A stretch of DNA of 64,000 nt from Lentisphaeria bacterium (GTDB lineage: Bacteria > Verrucomicrobiota > Lentisphaeria > Victivallales > Victivallaceae), in NCBI GenBank assembly GCA_022768375.1, contig JALEMG010000061.1, forward strand, positions 1 through 64,000. The letters run 5' to 3'. Both the position numbers and the translations under genes were made by a program. The notes below the pieces were generated by a model. The model was not told where the DNA came from. It made no database searches and was given only the letters and a program-made list of their open reading frames with translations. Shown here piece by piece: positions 36,645-46,025 of this stretch. Position 1 is the stretch's first letter. Each line of letters starts with the position of its first letter.

Positions 36645-39600
36645 ATGGCGATGAAACGATTTCTGCTGTGGGTGCTGCTGACGCTGACGATCGGCGTACA
36701 GGCTTACGCCGACCGCTTCCCGGACGCGGCGGTGATCCTCCTCAAAGACCGGGAATACACCCGCTATGAGGCCGACGGGACCTCCGAGACGGTGGACGAG
36801 TGTTCCTATCGGATCATGAACTACGCCGGACTGCTGGAGATGCGCCAACTGGAGATGGGGTTCAACTCCGCTTACGGGACGCTGGAGGTCACCGGTCTGG
36901 CGATCACCAAACCCGACGGGAGACGGATCGAACCGGACCCGGGGGCGCTGACGAAAATCGGCATCGACCCGGAACAGATGAACTCCCGGATCTACGATCC
37001 CGCTCACCGGCAGTTGGTGCTGCGCGTCCCCGATCTGGAGGTCGGAGACACACTGGAGGTCGTCACCCGGCGGCGCACGGTGAAAGCCCGGATCCCCGGC
37101 GAATGGAGCGACATCTGCGTCCTGCAGGCGGATTTCCCGATCCTGGATTACGAATACACCGTGGACGCGCCGGAGGGCAAACCGCTGCGCTCCATCGCGG
37201 TCAAGGACGGGATCCCCGGCACGCTGGATTTCACCGAACGCCGCGCGGACGGCCGCATTCTCTACCACTGGACAGCGCGCGAAGTGCCGCAGGCATTCCC
37301 GGAACCGGCGATGCCGACGCTTCATACTTGCTGTCAGCGGGTTTTGGTCAGCACGGTGAAGGAGTGGCGGGATATCTCCCGCTGGTATGATCGGCTCTGC
37401 GCTCCCCGGCTGGCCGCGGTCAACGACGCCATGCGGCGGAAAGTCGCGGAACTTACCGCCGGGAAGAAGACGGAGACCGAGCGGATCGACGCGCTGTTCC
37501 GCTTCGTTTCGCAGGAGGTCCGGTACACCGGGATCACCGACGAGGAGCAGGCTCCGGGGTACGAGCCTCACGACGCCGCATCGACGTTCGACCGCGGCCA
37601 CGGGGTCTGCCGGGACAAGGCGGCGCTGCTCGCGGCCATGCTCCGACTGGCCGGGACGGAAGCCCACATGGTGCTGTTCATGGCCGGGACGCCCAAGGAC
37701 GCCGAAGTCCCCAACATCTATTTCAACCACGCCATCGTCGCCGCCGTGATCGGCGGAGAGTACGTGCTGATGGACCCGACTTCCGAAACGGTGAGCGAAT
37801 GGTTTCCCTCCTATCTGGCCGGTGAGAGTTATCTGGTGGCCCGGCCGGAGGGTGAAACGCTCCGCACCGCGCCGCCGACCCCGGCGGAGAAGAACCTGCT
37901 CGCCATTGCCACCGACGCGGCGCTGGACGCCTCCGGGGAGTTGACCGGACGGATCGACGCGAGTTTCACCGGATTCTATGATCAGGCCTACCGGAGCGCG
38001 TTTGCCGAATGGAGCGGTGCGGAGATCCGGAACTTTTTCACCGCCCGGCTCCGCCGCGAACTGCCCGGAGCGCGGCTCAAGTCCGTTGTCGTCCGCCCGG
38101 AGGCGATCCGGGACATGAGCCGTCCGCTGGAGGTCTCGCTGGAGTTTTCCGCCCCCGCTCCCGCCGGGGAACTGCCCGGGGTGCGGCTCCCGGCGCTGCC
38201 GCAACTGGCGCGAAGTCTTGGGCTGCTGGATTCACTGTATCAGGCCGCCGCGCTGAACCGGAGGCGTTTCCCGCTGCGGACGATGCCCCGGGCGGTACGG
38301 GAGCAACTCACGCTTCATCTGCCGGATACCGAAAAGGCCGCCGCGCTGCCGGAGAGCGTCCGGTGCGAGCGCGAGGGGGTGTTCCGGTTCCGGTCCGACT
38401 GGCGGCGGGACGGACGCGCGGTGACGATGGAGAGCCGTTTCGCCATCGATGCCATGCGCGTCGCTCCGGCGGATTATCCGGCGCTGAAGGAGGCTTTGGC
38501 CCAAGTCGCCGCCGCCGGTCGCGCTCTGCCGTTGCTGGCGCCGGAATTGACTTCGGCGGACGCGGATTCGCTGCTGCTGGAGCATCGGGAGACATGCACG
38601 GTCCACGATGCCCGCGCCTGGGATGTGACGACCGCGGTCAGGCGAAAAATCCTCAATTACGCCGGGGTCGCCGCGCACGCGGAGTTGCGTGTGCCTTATC
38701 TTGACGGGGTGGATACGGTGGAGATCCGGGGAAGCGTCACCGCGCCGGACGGCACGAAAACCGAACTTTCCGCCAAAGAACTGAACCGCATGGACGCTCC
38801 CGGCGCGGCGGCGATGCCCCGCTACCCCCGGCTCAAGATCGCCGTGGCCAGTTTTCCCGGAGTGAAGATCGGCAGCGTGGTGGAGTATATCGTGGTCCGG
38901 CAGTACCGGAAGCGGGCGGGATTCCGGCATCGATTCCTCTTCCGCACCCATACTCCGGCCCGGCTGCGGGAGATCACGTTCGCCGGCGATTTGCGGCAGG
39001 TGCGGTGGGATTTGCCCGCGGACCCCGCGGTGCGGAGACGCGAGGAGCGGACCGCGACCGGTTCGACCCTCACGTTCACCGCCGTCGATCAGCCGGCCAT
39101 TCGCCGGGAGGCCGGAGCGCCCCCTCTGGCGGATTTCGCGCCCGGGGTGCTGGCGGCGGCCGCGCCCGATCACGCCGCGTGGACGCGGGCTTTGAACGCC
39201 CAGGTCGCGGCGGCGGATGTCCGGGTCGCGGAAACGGCCCGGGAGATCACCGCCGGAAAGAGCGATCTGGCGGCGGCGGACGCGATCCGCAAATATGTTT
39301 CCGCCCGGGTCCGGGCGGTGGACTATCCGCTGGAGTTTCAACTTCCCGACCGTTTGTCCGCGCCGCAGGCAACGCTGGCCGACGGCTACGGTTCCTCCGC
39401 GGACCGGGCGATCCTGCTGGCGGCGCTGCTGAAAGCGGCGGGGATCCGGTACGAGTTCGTCTTTGCCGCCGACCGGGTGGATTTGACCGGACGGCCGCTT
39501 GCGCCGGAGTGGACCTCCGTCCTGCTGGCCCTGCCGGAACATCCGGGATACTTCCTCAACGCCATCGGACTGCACGGCGCGCTGGGAGCGGTTCGCGGCG

Positions 39601-40247
39601 CGGGACGTCCGCTGCTGAACAGTGCCGGGATGCGGGAAGTGCTGACCCCGGCCCGGCCCGACGGGGTCTCGCTCCGGGGCGCGATGACCATTCGGCCCGA
39701 CGGGGACGTGACGGCGACGCTGGTTCGGGAGTACCGGGGCAATGATTTTGAAGGCGAGGCGGAGCGGTTTGCCCGGTTCACCGCGGAGACGCGGCGGCGG
39801 CACTTTGAAGCGCTGGCATCCGCGGTCGCGCCCGATGCGGAGATCGTTTCGGCGGCGGCGGATTTTTCCGGTTATCCGGGGCGGGTGACGTTGAAGTTGC
39901 GCCTGCCCGGATACGCCCGGCGCGGCGGGGATTTCGTCCGCTGTCCTTTGCCGGGATTCGGGATGCTCCGGCGCGCCGCCGCGACCCCCGGGGCCCGGCG
40001 GAAACTGCCGTACCATTCGCACGCGGCGGAGCGGAGTTGCGAGTACACGGTGACGTTTCCGGAAACATGGCGTCTGCGCTCCCCGGACGCGGGCGAACCG
40101 GGGTCCGCCCGGGGGCGGGCGGTCATCCGGCGGCAATTTACCGCGCCGGAGAAAATTCTGACCCCCGGAGAGTATGAAAAACGAATGGCAACGGACCGTT
40201 ATTTCGGGTCCCCCGCCGTTGAATCGCTGTTGTTTACCGTCAAGTGA
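36645..40247 (+). CDS. Exported double DUF3857/transglutaminase-domain protein
   Basis: 1200 aa. Signal peptide MAMKRFLLWVLLTLTIGVQAYA. Two similar halves follow, each with a DUF3857 beta domain and a transglutaminase-like domain. In the first half the catalytic Cys is in GHGVCRDKAALL (about residue 322), with His in YFNHAIVAAV and Asp in LMDPTSE. In the second half the matching motif is GYGSSADRAILL (about residue 918): Ser replaces Cys and the His is not evident, so that half is probably inactive. Likely periplasmic peptide or amide chemistry on an unknown substrate. First gene of an operon with MBL hydrolase, pyrK and pyrD. GAAGGAAAG precedes the start. Confidence 0.83.
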   Translation: MAMKRFLLWVLLTLTIGVQAYADRFPDAAVILLKDREYTRYEADGTSETVDECSYRIMNYAGLLEMRQLEMGFNSAYGTLEVTGLAITKPDGRRIEPDPGALTKIGIDPEQMNSRIYDPAHRQLVLRVPDLEVGDTLEVVTRRRTVKARIPGEWSDICVLQADFPILDYEYTVDAPEGKPLRSIAVKDGIPGTLDFTERRADGRILYHWTAREVPQAFPEPAMPTLHTCCQRVLVSTVKEWRDISRWYDRLCAPRLAAVNDAMRRKVAELTAGKKTETERIDALFRFVSQEVRYTGITDEEQAPGYEPHDAASTFDRGHGVCRDKAALLAAMLRLAGTEAHMVLFMAGTPKDAEVPNIYFNHAIVAAVIGGEYVLMDPTSETVSEWFPSYLAGESYLVARPEGETLRTAPPTPAEKNLLAIATDAALDASGELTGRIDASFTGFYDQAYRSAFAEWSGAEIRNFFTARLRRELPGARLKSVVVRPEAIRDMSRPLEVSLEFSAPAPAGELPGVRLPALPQLARSLGLLDSLYQAAALNRRRFPLRTMPRAVREQLTLHLPDTEKAAALPESVRCEREGVFRFRSDWRRDGRAVTMESRFAIDAMRVAPADYPALKEALAQVAAAGRALPLLAPELTSADADSLLLEHRETCTVHDARAWDVTTAVRRKILNYAGVAAHAELRVPYLDGVDTVEIRGSVTAPDGTKTELSAKELNRMDAPGAAAMPRYPRLKIAVASFPGVKIGSVVEYIVVRQYRKRAGFRHRFLFRTHTPARLREITFAGDLRQVRWDLPADPAVRRREERTATGSTLTFTAVDQPAIRREAGAPPLADFAPGVLAAAAPDHAAWTRALNAQVAAADVRVAETAREITAGKSDLAAADAIRKYVSARVRAVDYPLEFQLPDRLSAPQATLADGYGSSADRAILLAALLKAAGIRYEFVFAADRVDLTGRPLAPEWTSVLLALPEHPGYFLNAIGLHGALGAVRGAGRPLLNSAGMREVLTPARPDGVSLRGAMTIRPDGDVTATLVREYRGNDFEGEAERFARFTAETRRRHFEALASAVAPDAEIVSAAADFSGYPGRVTLKLRLPGYARRGGDFVRCPLPGFGMLRRAAATPGARRKLPYHSHAAERSCEYTVTFPETWRLRSPDAGEPGSARGRAVIRRQFTAPEKILTPGEYEKRMATDRYFGSPAVESLLFTVK

Positions 40248-40256
40248 GGTGAGAGC

Positions 40257-40871
40257 ATGGAATTGAAAATTTTGCCGGTGGGCCCGTTCGCCGTGAACTG
40301 CGCGCTGGTGTTCATGCCGGAGACGGCGGAACTTTTCATCGTCGATCCCGGCGCGGAAGCGGAGAAGGTCGTTGCCGCCGCCCGGAAGTTCCCCTTCGCC
40401 GCCGCGAGGATCCTGCTGACCCACGCCCATGTGGACCACATCTCGGGCGTCGGCGCCGTGGCCCGGGCGCTGGGGGTGAAGCAGGCGGAGTTGAATCCGG
40501 GGGATTTCGCCATCTACCATTCGCCGGACAACGCTATCGAACCGTACTATGCCGCGCCGGCCGATCTGCCGCCGGTCGTGCCGATCGCTCCGATCTCCCG
40601 CTGTACCGTGCTGGAGTTGCCGGGGCACTCTCCCGGCGGCAGCGGGTTCCTTTTCGCGGACGGGGCGGAGAAATTTCTGCTGGCGGGGGACACGATTTTC
40701 TGCGGCTCCATCGGTCGCACCGATCTGCCCGGCGGCGATTACACCACGCTGATGAAGTCGATCACCGAAAAGATTCTCACCCTGCCGCCGGAACTGACCG
40801 TTTATCCCGGTCACGGCGGAGAGACCACCGTGGCCTTTGAACGCAAACACAATCCGTATCTGGCGGAATAG
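40257..40871 (+). CDS. Metallo-beta-lactamase-fold hydrolase (glyoxalase II-like)
   Basis: 204 aa cytosolic hydrolase. Metal site THAHVDH (about residue 60), then His in GHSPGG, Asp in LAGDTIFCGSIGRTDLPGGD, and His in VYPGHGGETT: the short, glyoxalase II/YcbL-type arrangement. Its physiological thioester is unknown; persulfide dioxygenase is less likely. Nine bases after the transglutaminase-domain gene and 10 bases before pyrK. Confidence 0.9.
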   Translation: MELKILPVGPFAVNCALVFMPETAELFIVDPGAEAEKVVAAARKFPFAAARILLTHAHVDHISGVGAVARALGVKQAELNPGDFAIYHSPDNAIEPYYAAPADLPPVVPIAPISRCTVLELPGHSPGGSGFLFADGAEKFLLAGDTIFCGSIGRTDLPGGDYTTLMKSITEKILTLPPELTVYPGHGGETTVAFERKHNPYLAE

Positions 40872-40881
40872 GGGAAACACC

Positions 40882-41655
40882 ATGTCCGAAGCAAAGATCA
40901 TTTCCAACACCCGCATGCACGGCGACTACTTCCGGGCGGTGTTCGACGCGCCGGAAGCGGCGGCGGGGGCCCGTCCGGGGCAGTTCGTTCACGTGCGGAT
41001 CGACCGGCGGGGCGACCACATCCTGCGCCGTCCTTTCAGCATCCACAACGCGGAAAACGGCCGGATCACGCTGATCTACAAAGTCGTGGGCGCCGGGACC
41101 GCCAATCTGTCGCATCTGCCCGCGGGCAGTGTCTGCGACATGCTCGGTCCGTGCGGCAGGGGATTCTCCGCGCCCGCGCCGGACGTGCTGCCGGTGGCGG
41201 TCTGCGGCGGCTACGGCGCGGCGGCCACGTATATGCTGACCCGGTTCGGCGGGGGGGTGCTGCTGCTGGGCGCCCGGAGCCGGGCCGATCTGCTGCTGAC
41301 CGACGAGTACGCCGCCGCCGGGTTCGAGGTGCGGATCGCCACGGATGACGGCTCCGCCGGGATCCGGGGCCGGGTGACGGACCTCATCGCCCCGCTGACG
41401 GCGGAACATCCGGGGCGGAAGTTGTTCTTCTACGCCTGCGGGCCGCATCCGATGCTCATGGCGCTGGCCAAACTGATGCGGACCAACGGCTGGGACGGCG
41501 AACTGAGCGTCGATCAGATCATGTGCTGCGGCGTCGGCGCCTGCTTCGGCTGCGTGGTCAAGGTCAACGACCCGGCCCGGCCCGGCGAATGGATGTACGC
41601 CCGCAGTTGCACCGACGGACCGGTGTTCCGACTGGCCGACGTTTACACGGAGTGA
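40882..41655 (+). CDS. pyrK: Dihydroorotate dehydrogenase electron-transfer subunit
   Basis: Passes electrons from PyrD to NAD+ in class 1B dihydroorotate dehydrogenase. 257 aa. FAD-binding LRRPFSIHN (about residue 50), NAD-binding part ending YACGPHPML, and the [2Fe-2S] cysteines in CCGVGACFGC and RSCTDGP. GGGGAAAC precedes the ATG at 40882. pyrD follows after seven bases. Confidence 0.92.
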   Translation: MSEAKIISNTRMHGDYFRAVFDAPEAAAGARPGQFVHVRIDRRGDHILRRPFSIHNAENGRITLIYKVVGAGTANLSHLPAGSVCDMLGPCGRGFSAPAPDVLPVAVCGGYGAAATYMLTRFGGGVLLLGARSRADLLLTDEYAAAGFEVRIATDDGSAGIRGRVTDLIAPLTAEHPGRKLFFYACGPHPMLMALAKLMRTNGWDGELSVDQIMCCGVGACFGCVVKVNDPARPGEWMYARSCTDGPVFRLADVYTE

Positions 41656-41662
41656 AGGAAAA

Positions 41663-42586
41663 ATGGCGAATCTGCAAGTCGATTTCGGCAAATTTCAATT
41701 GCCCAACCCGGTGATGACCGCTTCCGGCACCTTCGGGTACGGCATGGAATACGCCAACTTTTACGATATTTCCCGCCTCGGCGCGGTGGTGGTCAAAGGC
41801 ATTCGCATGGTCCCGTCCGACGGCAATCCCACCCCCCGGGTGGCGGAGGTCACGGGGGGGATGCTCAACGCCATCGGACTTCAGGGGCCCGGGGTGGAGA
41901 AGTTTCTTCATGACGAACATTATTTGCCCGGACTGCGCCGCACCGGAGCGCGGGTGATCGTCAACATCTGGGGCAAAACCCCCGAGGAGTACGCGGAAGT
42001 GGCCGCGAAACTGGAAGCGGAAGCGGCCGCCGACCTCACCGCGCTGGAGATCAACATCTCCTGTCCCAACGTCAAGGCGGGAGGCGCGGCGTTCGGCACC
42101 GATCCGAAACTGGCGGAACAGGTCATCTCCGCCGTGAGAAACGCGACGAAACTGCCGCTGATCACCAAACTCAGTCCCAATGTCACCAGCATCGCGGAAT
42201 TCGCCCGCATCGCCGAAAGTTGCGGCAGTGACGCGGTTTCCCTCATCAACACGCTGGCGGCCATGGCCATCGACATCGAGACCCGCCGTCCGAAACTGGC
42301 CAACGTCACCGGCGGCCTCTCCGGTCCGGCGGTGAAGCCGGTGGCGGTGAAAATGGTGCGCGACGTGTACCGAGCGGTGAAAATTCCCATCATCGGCATG
42401 GGCGGCATCGTCTGCGGCGCGGACGCGGTGGAGTTTCTCCTCGCCGGGGCGTCGGCGGTGGCGGTGGGGACGGCCAATTTCGTCGATCCCGCTGCTCCGC
42501 TGGAGGTCATCGACTTTATCGACGCCTATCTGGACCGCCACGGCTTTGCTTCGGTGAAAGACCTGGTCGGCGCGCTGGAGTGCTGA
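41663..42586 (+). CDS. pyrD: Dihydroorotate dehydrogenase, class 1B catalytic subunit
   Basis: Oxidises dihydroorotate to orotate in pyrimidine synthesis. 307 aa TIM barrel with FMN. The catalytic Cys is in INISCPNVK (about residue 134), as expected for class 1; the substrate-binding start NPVMTASGTFGYG and the FMN phosphate loop GMGGIVCGADAVEFLLAGASAVAVGTA are present in part or whole. The adjacent pyrK shows the NAD-linked 1B form. Confidence 0.95.
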   Translation: MANLQVDFGKFQLPNPVMTASGTFGYGMEYANFYDISRLGAVVVKGIRMVPSDGNPTPRVAEVTGGMLNAIGLQGPGVEKFLHDEHYLPGLRRTGARVIVNIWGKTPEEYAEVAAKLEAEAAADLTALEINISCPNVKAGGAAFGTDPKLAEQVISAVRNATKLPLITKLSPNVTSIAEFARIAESCGSDAVSLINTLAAMAIDIETRRPKLANVTGGLSGPAVKPVAVKMVRDVYRAVKIPIIGMGGIVCGADAVEFLLAGASAVAVGTANFVDPAAPLEVIDFIDAYLDRHGFASVKDLVGALEC

Positions 42587-42610
42587 CCAAGTCGTCGGCC
42601 GCCGCGCAAG

Positions 42611-42648
42611 GAAAGAAAAACCGCCGGGAAACGGCTGTTTCCCTGCGG
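42611..42648 (-). terminator. Rho-independent terminator of the seven-gene sugar operon
   Basis: Read on the minus strand, CCGCaGGGAAAC-AGCC-GTTTCCCgGCGG (42648-42621) forms a long stem with one mismatch and is followed by TTTTTCTTTCC (42620-42610). It lies eight bases after the aldolase stop. Confidence 0.75.
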
Positions 42649-42655
42649 ACGAATG

Positions 42656-43483
42656 TTACTTCCCGGCGAAAAAGCGGATGAGCCGGGCCGCGTGCTCCGC
42701 GCACGCTTCCACCACCGGGTCGAAGAACTTGTCCACCGGCAGGAATTTCCCGTCCAGTTTCTCCAGTTCCTTCCGACAACTTTTCAGATAGGTGTCCTGA
42801 TATTCGGTGGCGATGTTGACTTTGGCGATGCCCGCCTGAATCGCCCGGCGCACGTCCGCCAGCGGCGTCCCGGAACCCCCGTGAAGCACCAGCGGCACCT
42901 CCGGAAGCGCTTCCGCGATGGCCCGGCACCGGTCGATGTCCAGTTTGGGCGCCTGCTTGTAGTAACCGTGGGCCGTGCCGATGGAAACGGCCAGCGCGTC
43001 CACCCCGGTCGCCCGGGCGAATTCCACCGCTTCGGAGACATCGGTCAGCGCGGTGTCGTCGCCCTGCGCCACATGCCCGATCTCCCCCTCCGCCGAGGCC
43101 CCGAAATTCCTGGCGTATTGCGCGCAGAACGCGGTGTCCCGGATGTTTTCGGCCAGAGGCGAGCGGGAACCGTCGTACATGACCGAGGTGCAGCCCCACG
43201 CCAGCGCGTCCTTGACCTGCCGGATCGTGTTGCCGTGGTCCAGGTGGACCGCCACCGGCAGCGCGGAACGATGGGCCAGCCGGTGCAGCATGCCGATGAG
43301 GTCGCAGGCTTTTTCGGAGTCGAAAAGCCGCATGTACATCTGGATGATGACCGGCTGCCGTTCCCGCTCCGCGGCCATCAGCACGGCCCGGGCGGTCTCG
43401 TAATTGGCGACGTTGAACGCCCCCACCGCCCGGTGTTCCCCGCGGGCGGCGGCGAGCATTTCGCGCATGTCGACCAGTGCCAT
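42656..43483 (-). CDS. Class II (FBA-type) ketose-bisphosphate aldolase
   Basis: 275 aa zinc-dependent aldolase of the GatY/KbaY/IolJ/FbaA family. Zinc ligands HLDHG (about residue 83), GEIGHV (about 136), GTAHG (about 170) and LHGGSG (about 200) are present, with NIATEYQ for phosphate. Family members cleave fructose-, tagatose- or 2-deoxy-5-ketogluconate-phosphates to a DHAP and an aldehyde. With IolB-like and PfkB proteins in the same operon, an IolJ-like role is possible. The ATG at 43481-43483 shares one base with the upstream stop; a GTG three bases earlier is also in frame. Last gene of the operon. Confidence 0.86.
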   Translation of the reverse strand: MALVDMREMLAAARGEHRAVGAFNVANYETARAVLMAAERERQPVIIQMYMRLFDSEKACDLIGMLHRLAHRSALPVAVHLDHGNTIRQVKDALAWGCTSVMYDGSRSPLAENIRDTAFCAQYARNFGASAEGEIGHVAQGDDTALTDVSEAVEFARATGVDALAVSIGTAHGYYKQAPKLDIDRCRAIAEALPEVPLVLHGGSGTPLADVRRAIQAGIAKVNIATEYQDTYLKSCRKELEKLDGKFLPVDKFFDPVVEACAEHAARLIRFFAGK

Positions 43484-44538
43484 CACAGCACCCCGGCGGT
43501 CAGTTCTTCCAGCGTCACCACCTGAAGCGAGGTGTATTTCGCAAGGCAGAGTTTCGTGTAGGGCGACGCGGTGACGATCCGGTCCGCGGCCGGATCGTCC
43601 GCCTGTTTTTCGACGTAGGCGGCCAGTTTTTTCACCAGTTCCGGATAGAGTTTCGGCAGTACCACCGCACCCTCGCCGCAGGTGAAGGACTCCTGCTGAT
43701 CCGGCACGCCCAGCCAGTCGCGGTCGGCGCCGAAGTGCTGTTCCTCCGCGCCGAGACGCTTCAGCAGTTCGTGGGGGAAGGGCAGATCGTTGTAGTTCCG
43801 CAGGTAGTCGCTCTCCAGATAGTAGAGTTTGCCCGCCGCCCGGGTCGTCGGCAGATCCAGCGTCAGCAGGTATTCCGAGGTGTGCATGACCGTCGCCGGC
43901 AGATCGATCCCGAATGCTTTCGCATCGTTTTTCAGCGCTTCATACGCGGCCGGGTTGGAGACCACCAGCGTTTTCGCGCCGGTCCCGCGCACCACGGCGG
44001 CGAATTTCTCCAGCGCCTGTTTCGCGTCGTCGGCAAAGCCCAGCACCTTGAGGGCGCGGCCGATGCATCCGCCGCGCACCGCGACGTAGTTTTTCCCGGC
44101 CTTCCTCATGATCGCGTCGAAAACCCCGTCGATTTTCGCTTCGGCGGTGTAGGGATCGACGAAATAAAGCACGTCGCCGCTCCCGGAGACCTGCCATGTT
44201 TCGCCGGAGATCAGTTCCTCCCGGAGCGCCCGGACGGCGGCGGGCGCGAAGCCCTTTGCCACGACGTCGGTGCGGGCGGCGATGAGCAACGCGTTTTCAT
44301 CGTAATGATTGACGCAGTGGTGCGCGCAGTTCCGGCTCAGGTCGGCGCGGTAGAGCATGTCGATGTACTCCGGATTGCTCCACCACTCGGGGTGCATCAT
44401 CGCACCGTAGATCATGACGGCGCGGACACGGGGCGTGTCCGCCTCGGTGAATGTGACGTTGCCGACGGCCGAAAGGTGACGGCACATGAAGCAGAAGCGA
44501 CAGTTTTTGACTGCATCGAGACAATTGTCAATATTCAT
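43483..44538 (-). CDS. Fe-S protein, electron partner of the FAD oxidase
   Basis: 351 aa. The N-terminus has NCRFCFMCRHLS, a CxxCxxC cluster motif, and NCAHHC near residue 70, consistent with one or two Fe-S clusters as in GlcF/LldE-like heterodisulfide-reductase-type subunits. The rest lacks obvious CCG repeats (only scattered Cys such as GGCIG and FTCGEG), so it is a divergent member. Its start is two bases from the stop of the FAD oxidase gene, supporting an enzyme complex that oxidises a 2-hydroxy acid. Confidence 0.75.
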   Translation of the reverse strand: MNIDNCLDAVKNCRFCFMCRHLSAVGNVTFTEADTPRVRAVMIYGAMMHPEWWSNPEYIDMLYRADLSRNCAHHCVNHYDENALLIAARTDVVAKGFAPAAVRALREELISGETWQVSGSGDVLYFVDPYTAEAKIDGVFDAIMRKAGKNYVAVRGGCIGRALKVLGFADDAKQALEKFAAVVRGTGAKTLVVSNPAAYEALKNDAKAFGIDLPATVMHTSEYLLTLDLPTTRAAGKLYYLESDYLRNYNDLPFPHELLKRLGAEEQHFGADRDWLGVPDQQESFTCGEGAVVLPKLYPELVKKLAAYVEKQADDPAADRIVTASPYTKLCLAKYTSLQVVTLEELTAGVL

Positions 44539-44540
44539 GA

Positions 44541-45995
44541 TCAGAGTCCTTTGAAACCCATCTTGCCGGGATTCATGATGTTGTTGGGGTCAAGTTGTTT
44601 TTTGATTCCTTCGAGGACCGGCATGGCCGGGCCGTACAGGTCTTTCACGAAGCGGCCGAGTTTCAGTCCGACGCCGTGATGTTCGTTGATGACGCCGCCG
44701 TTGGCGATGGCCGCGCGGATCGCCAGATCCCAGACGCGGTTGTAGAGCGCCGCGGCTTCGCGGGGGTCTTTCGGCACGTCCTTCTCCTCGAAAATGAACC
44801 GGGCGTAGAGCATGCATCCCCACTCGTACCAGTGGGAGAAGTGTCCGATGAACCGGGCCTGCGGGAAGTTTTCCCGGACCACGTTCTTCATGCCCCAGTA
44901 GACGTTTTCGATGTCGGAGAACGTCGCCACCGTATCCAGCGTCCCGAACGCCTGCGGAATGTGGAACATGAAGCCGGGATAGAAGAATTTGTACTTGTTT
45001 TTCCACCAGTCCATGCCGCCCTGACTGCCGTAGTCCTCGCCGTGGAACTGTTCTTCCATGATCTGCCGCGCGTACTTCATCTGCAGATCGACAATCTCTT
45101 TCCGCCCGTCGAATCCGAAGACCAGATAGGCGCCCTTGTCCAGCGTCTTGCCGAAAACCTTGCTGACGTAGGTCAGCGTTTCGGTTTCATCGTAGAGCCG
45201 CATCGCGCAGGGCTGGAGACGGCTGCGCATCAATTCGGCGCCCGCGCTCATCGCGGTGTGGAAATCGGGAAACACGTAAGCCCGGAATTCCCGCGCTTCC
45301 GGCATCGGGTGGATCTTGAGCGTCACTTCGGTAATGACTCCCAGCGTCCCTTCGCTGCCGAGGAAAAGCATCGTGAGGTCCGGTCCCGACGCATGGCGCG
45401 GCACGGGAAGCGTCCGGATGATCTCTCCGGTGGGCGTCACCACTTCCAGCGACATGACCATGTCTTCGATCTTGCCGTACTTCGTGGAGAGCACCCCGGT
45501 GCCCCGGTGCGCGAGAAAGCCGCCGATGGTGGCGCAGGCGATCGACGCCGGCAGATGCATGGTCGAAACGCCATGCTTGTTGCACTGCCACTCCAGATGC
45601 CGGGCGATGATGCCGGTCTGACAGGTGACGGTGAGCGCCGTTTTGTCGATTTTGACGATCTTATTCATCCGCTTCATGTCGAGGATGATCCCCTCGTAGA
45701 CCGGCAGCGCGCCGCCCTGCGAACCGGAACCGCCGCCCCACGGCGTCACCGGGATGCGGTACTGATTGGCGATTTTCATGACTTTGGCCACATCCTCGGC
45801 GCTGCCGGGATGGACGATGAAGTCCGGCTTCGGCGTTTCCATGCCGCGGTCGTGCCACATTTCGGGGATCCAGTAGTAGTCGATGGAGTGCCCGAGGCGG
45901 TCGTCATCGCAGGTGCAGACGTACTCCGCTCCGATGGCATCGGTCAATTCCGTACGAATCATTTCGTACATGTAACTGCTCTTTTTTACCAGCAT
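44541..45995 (-). CDS. FAD-linked oxidase (GlcD/alkyl-DHAP synthase-like)
   Basis: 484 aa of the VAO/PCMH flavoprotein fold. FAD-binding motifs: VTPWGGGSGSQGG (about residue 84) and LPASIACATIGGFLAHRGTG, with LFLGSEGTLGVITEV; the C-terminus has INEHHGVGLKLG and DPNNIMNPGKMG, the end motif of the family. Related enzymes oxidise glycolate, D-lactate or other 2-hydroxy acids. I chose the ATG at 45995, nine bases after AGGAGG; a TTG at 46001 lies too close to it. The adjacent Fe-S gene is the likely electron acceptor. Confidence 0.87.
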   Translation of the reverse strand: MLVKKSSYMYEMIRTELTDAIGAEYVCTCDDDRLGHSIDYYWIPEMWHDRGMETPKPDFIVHPGSAEDVAKVMKIANQYRIPVTPWGGGSGSQGGALPVYEGIILDMKRMNKIVKIDKTALTVTCQTGIIARHLEWQCNKHGVSTMHLPASIACATIGGFLAHRGTGVLSTKYGKIEDMVMSLEVVTPTGEIIRTLPVPRHASGPDLTMLFLGSEGTLGVITEVTLKIHPMPEAREFRAYVFPDFHTAMSAGAELMRSRLQPCAMRLYDETETLTYVSKVFGKTLDKGAYLVFGFDGRKEIVDLQMKYARQIMEEQFHGEDYGSQGGMDWWKNKYKFFYPGFMFHIPQAFGTLDTVATFSDIENVYWGMKNVVRENFPQARFIGHFSHWYEWGCMLYARFIFEEKDVPKDPREAAALYNRVWDLAIRAAIANGGVINEHHGVGLKLGRFVKDLYGPAMPVLEGIKKQLDPNNIMNPGKMGFKGL

Positions 45996-46025
45996 TGGCA
46001 ATTTCCTCCTTGTTTGGGGTTTTCG

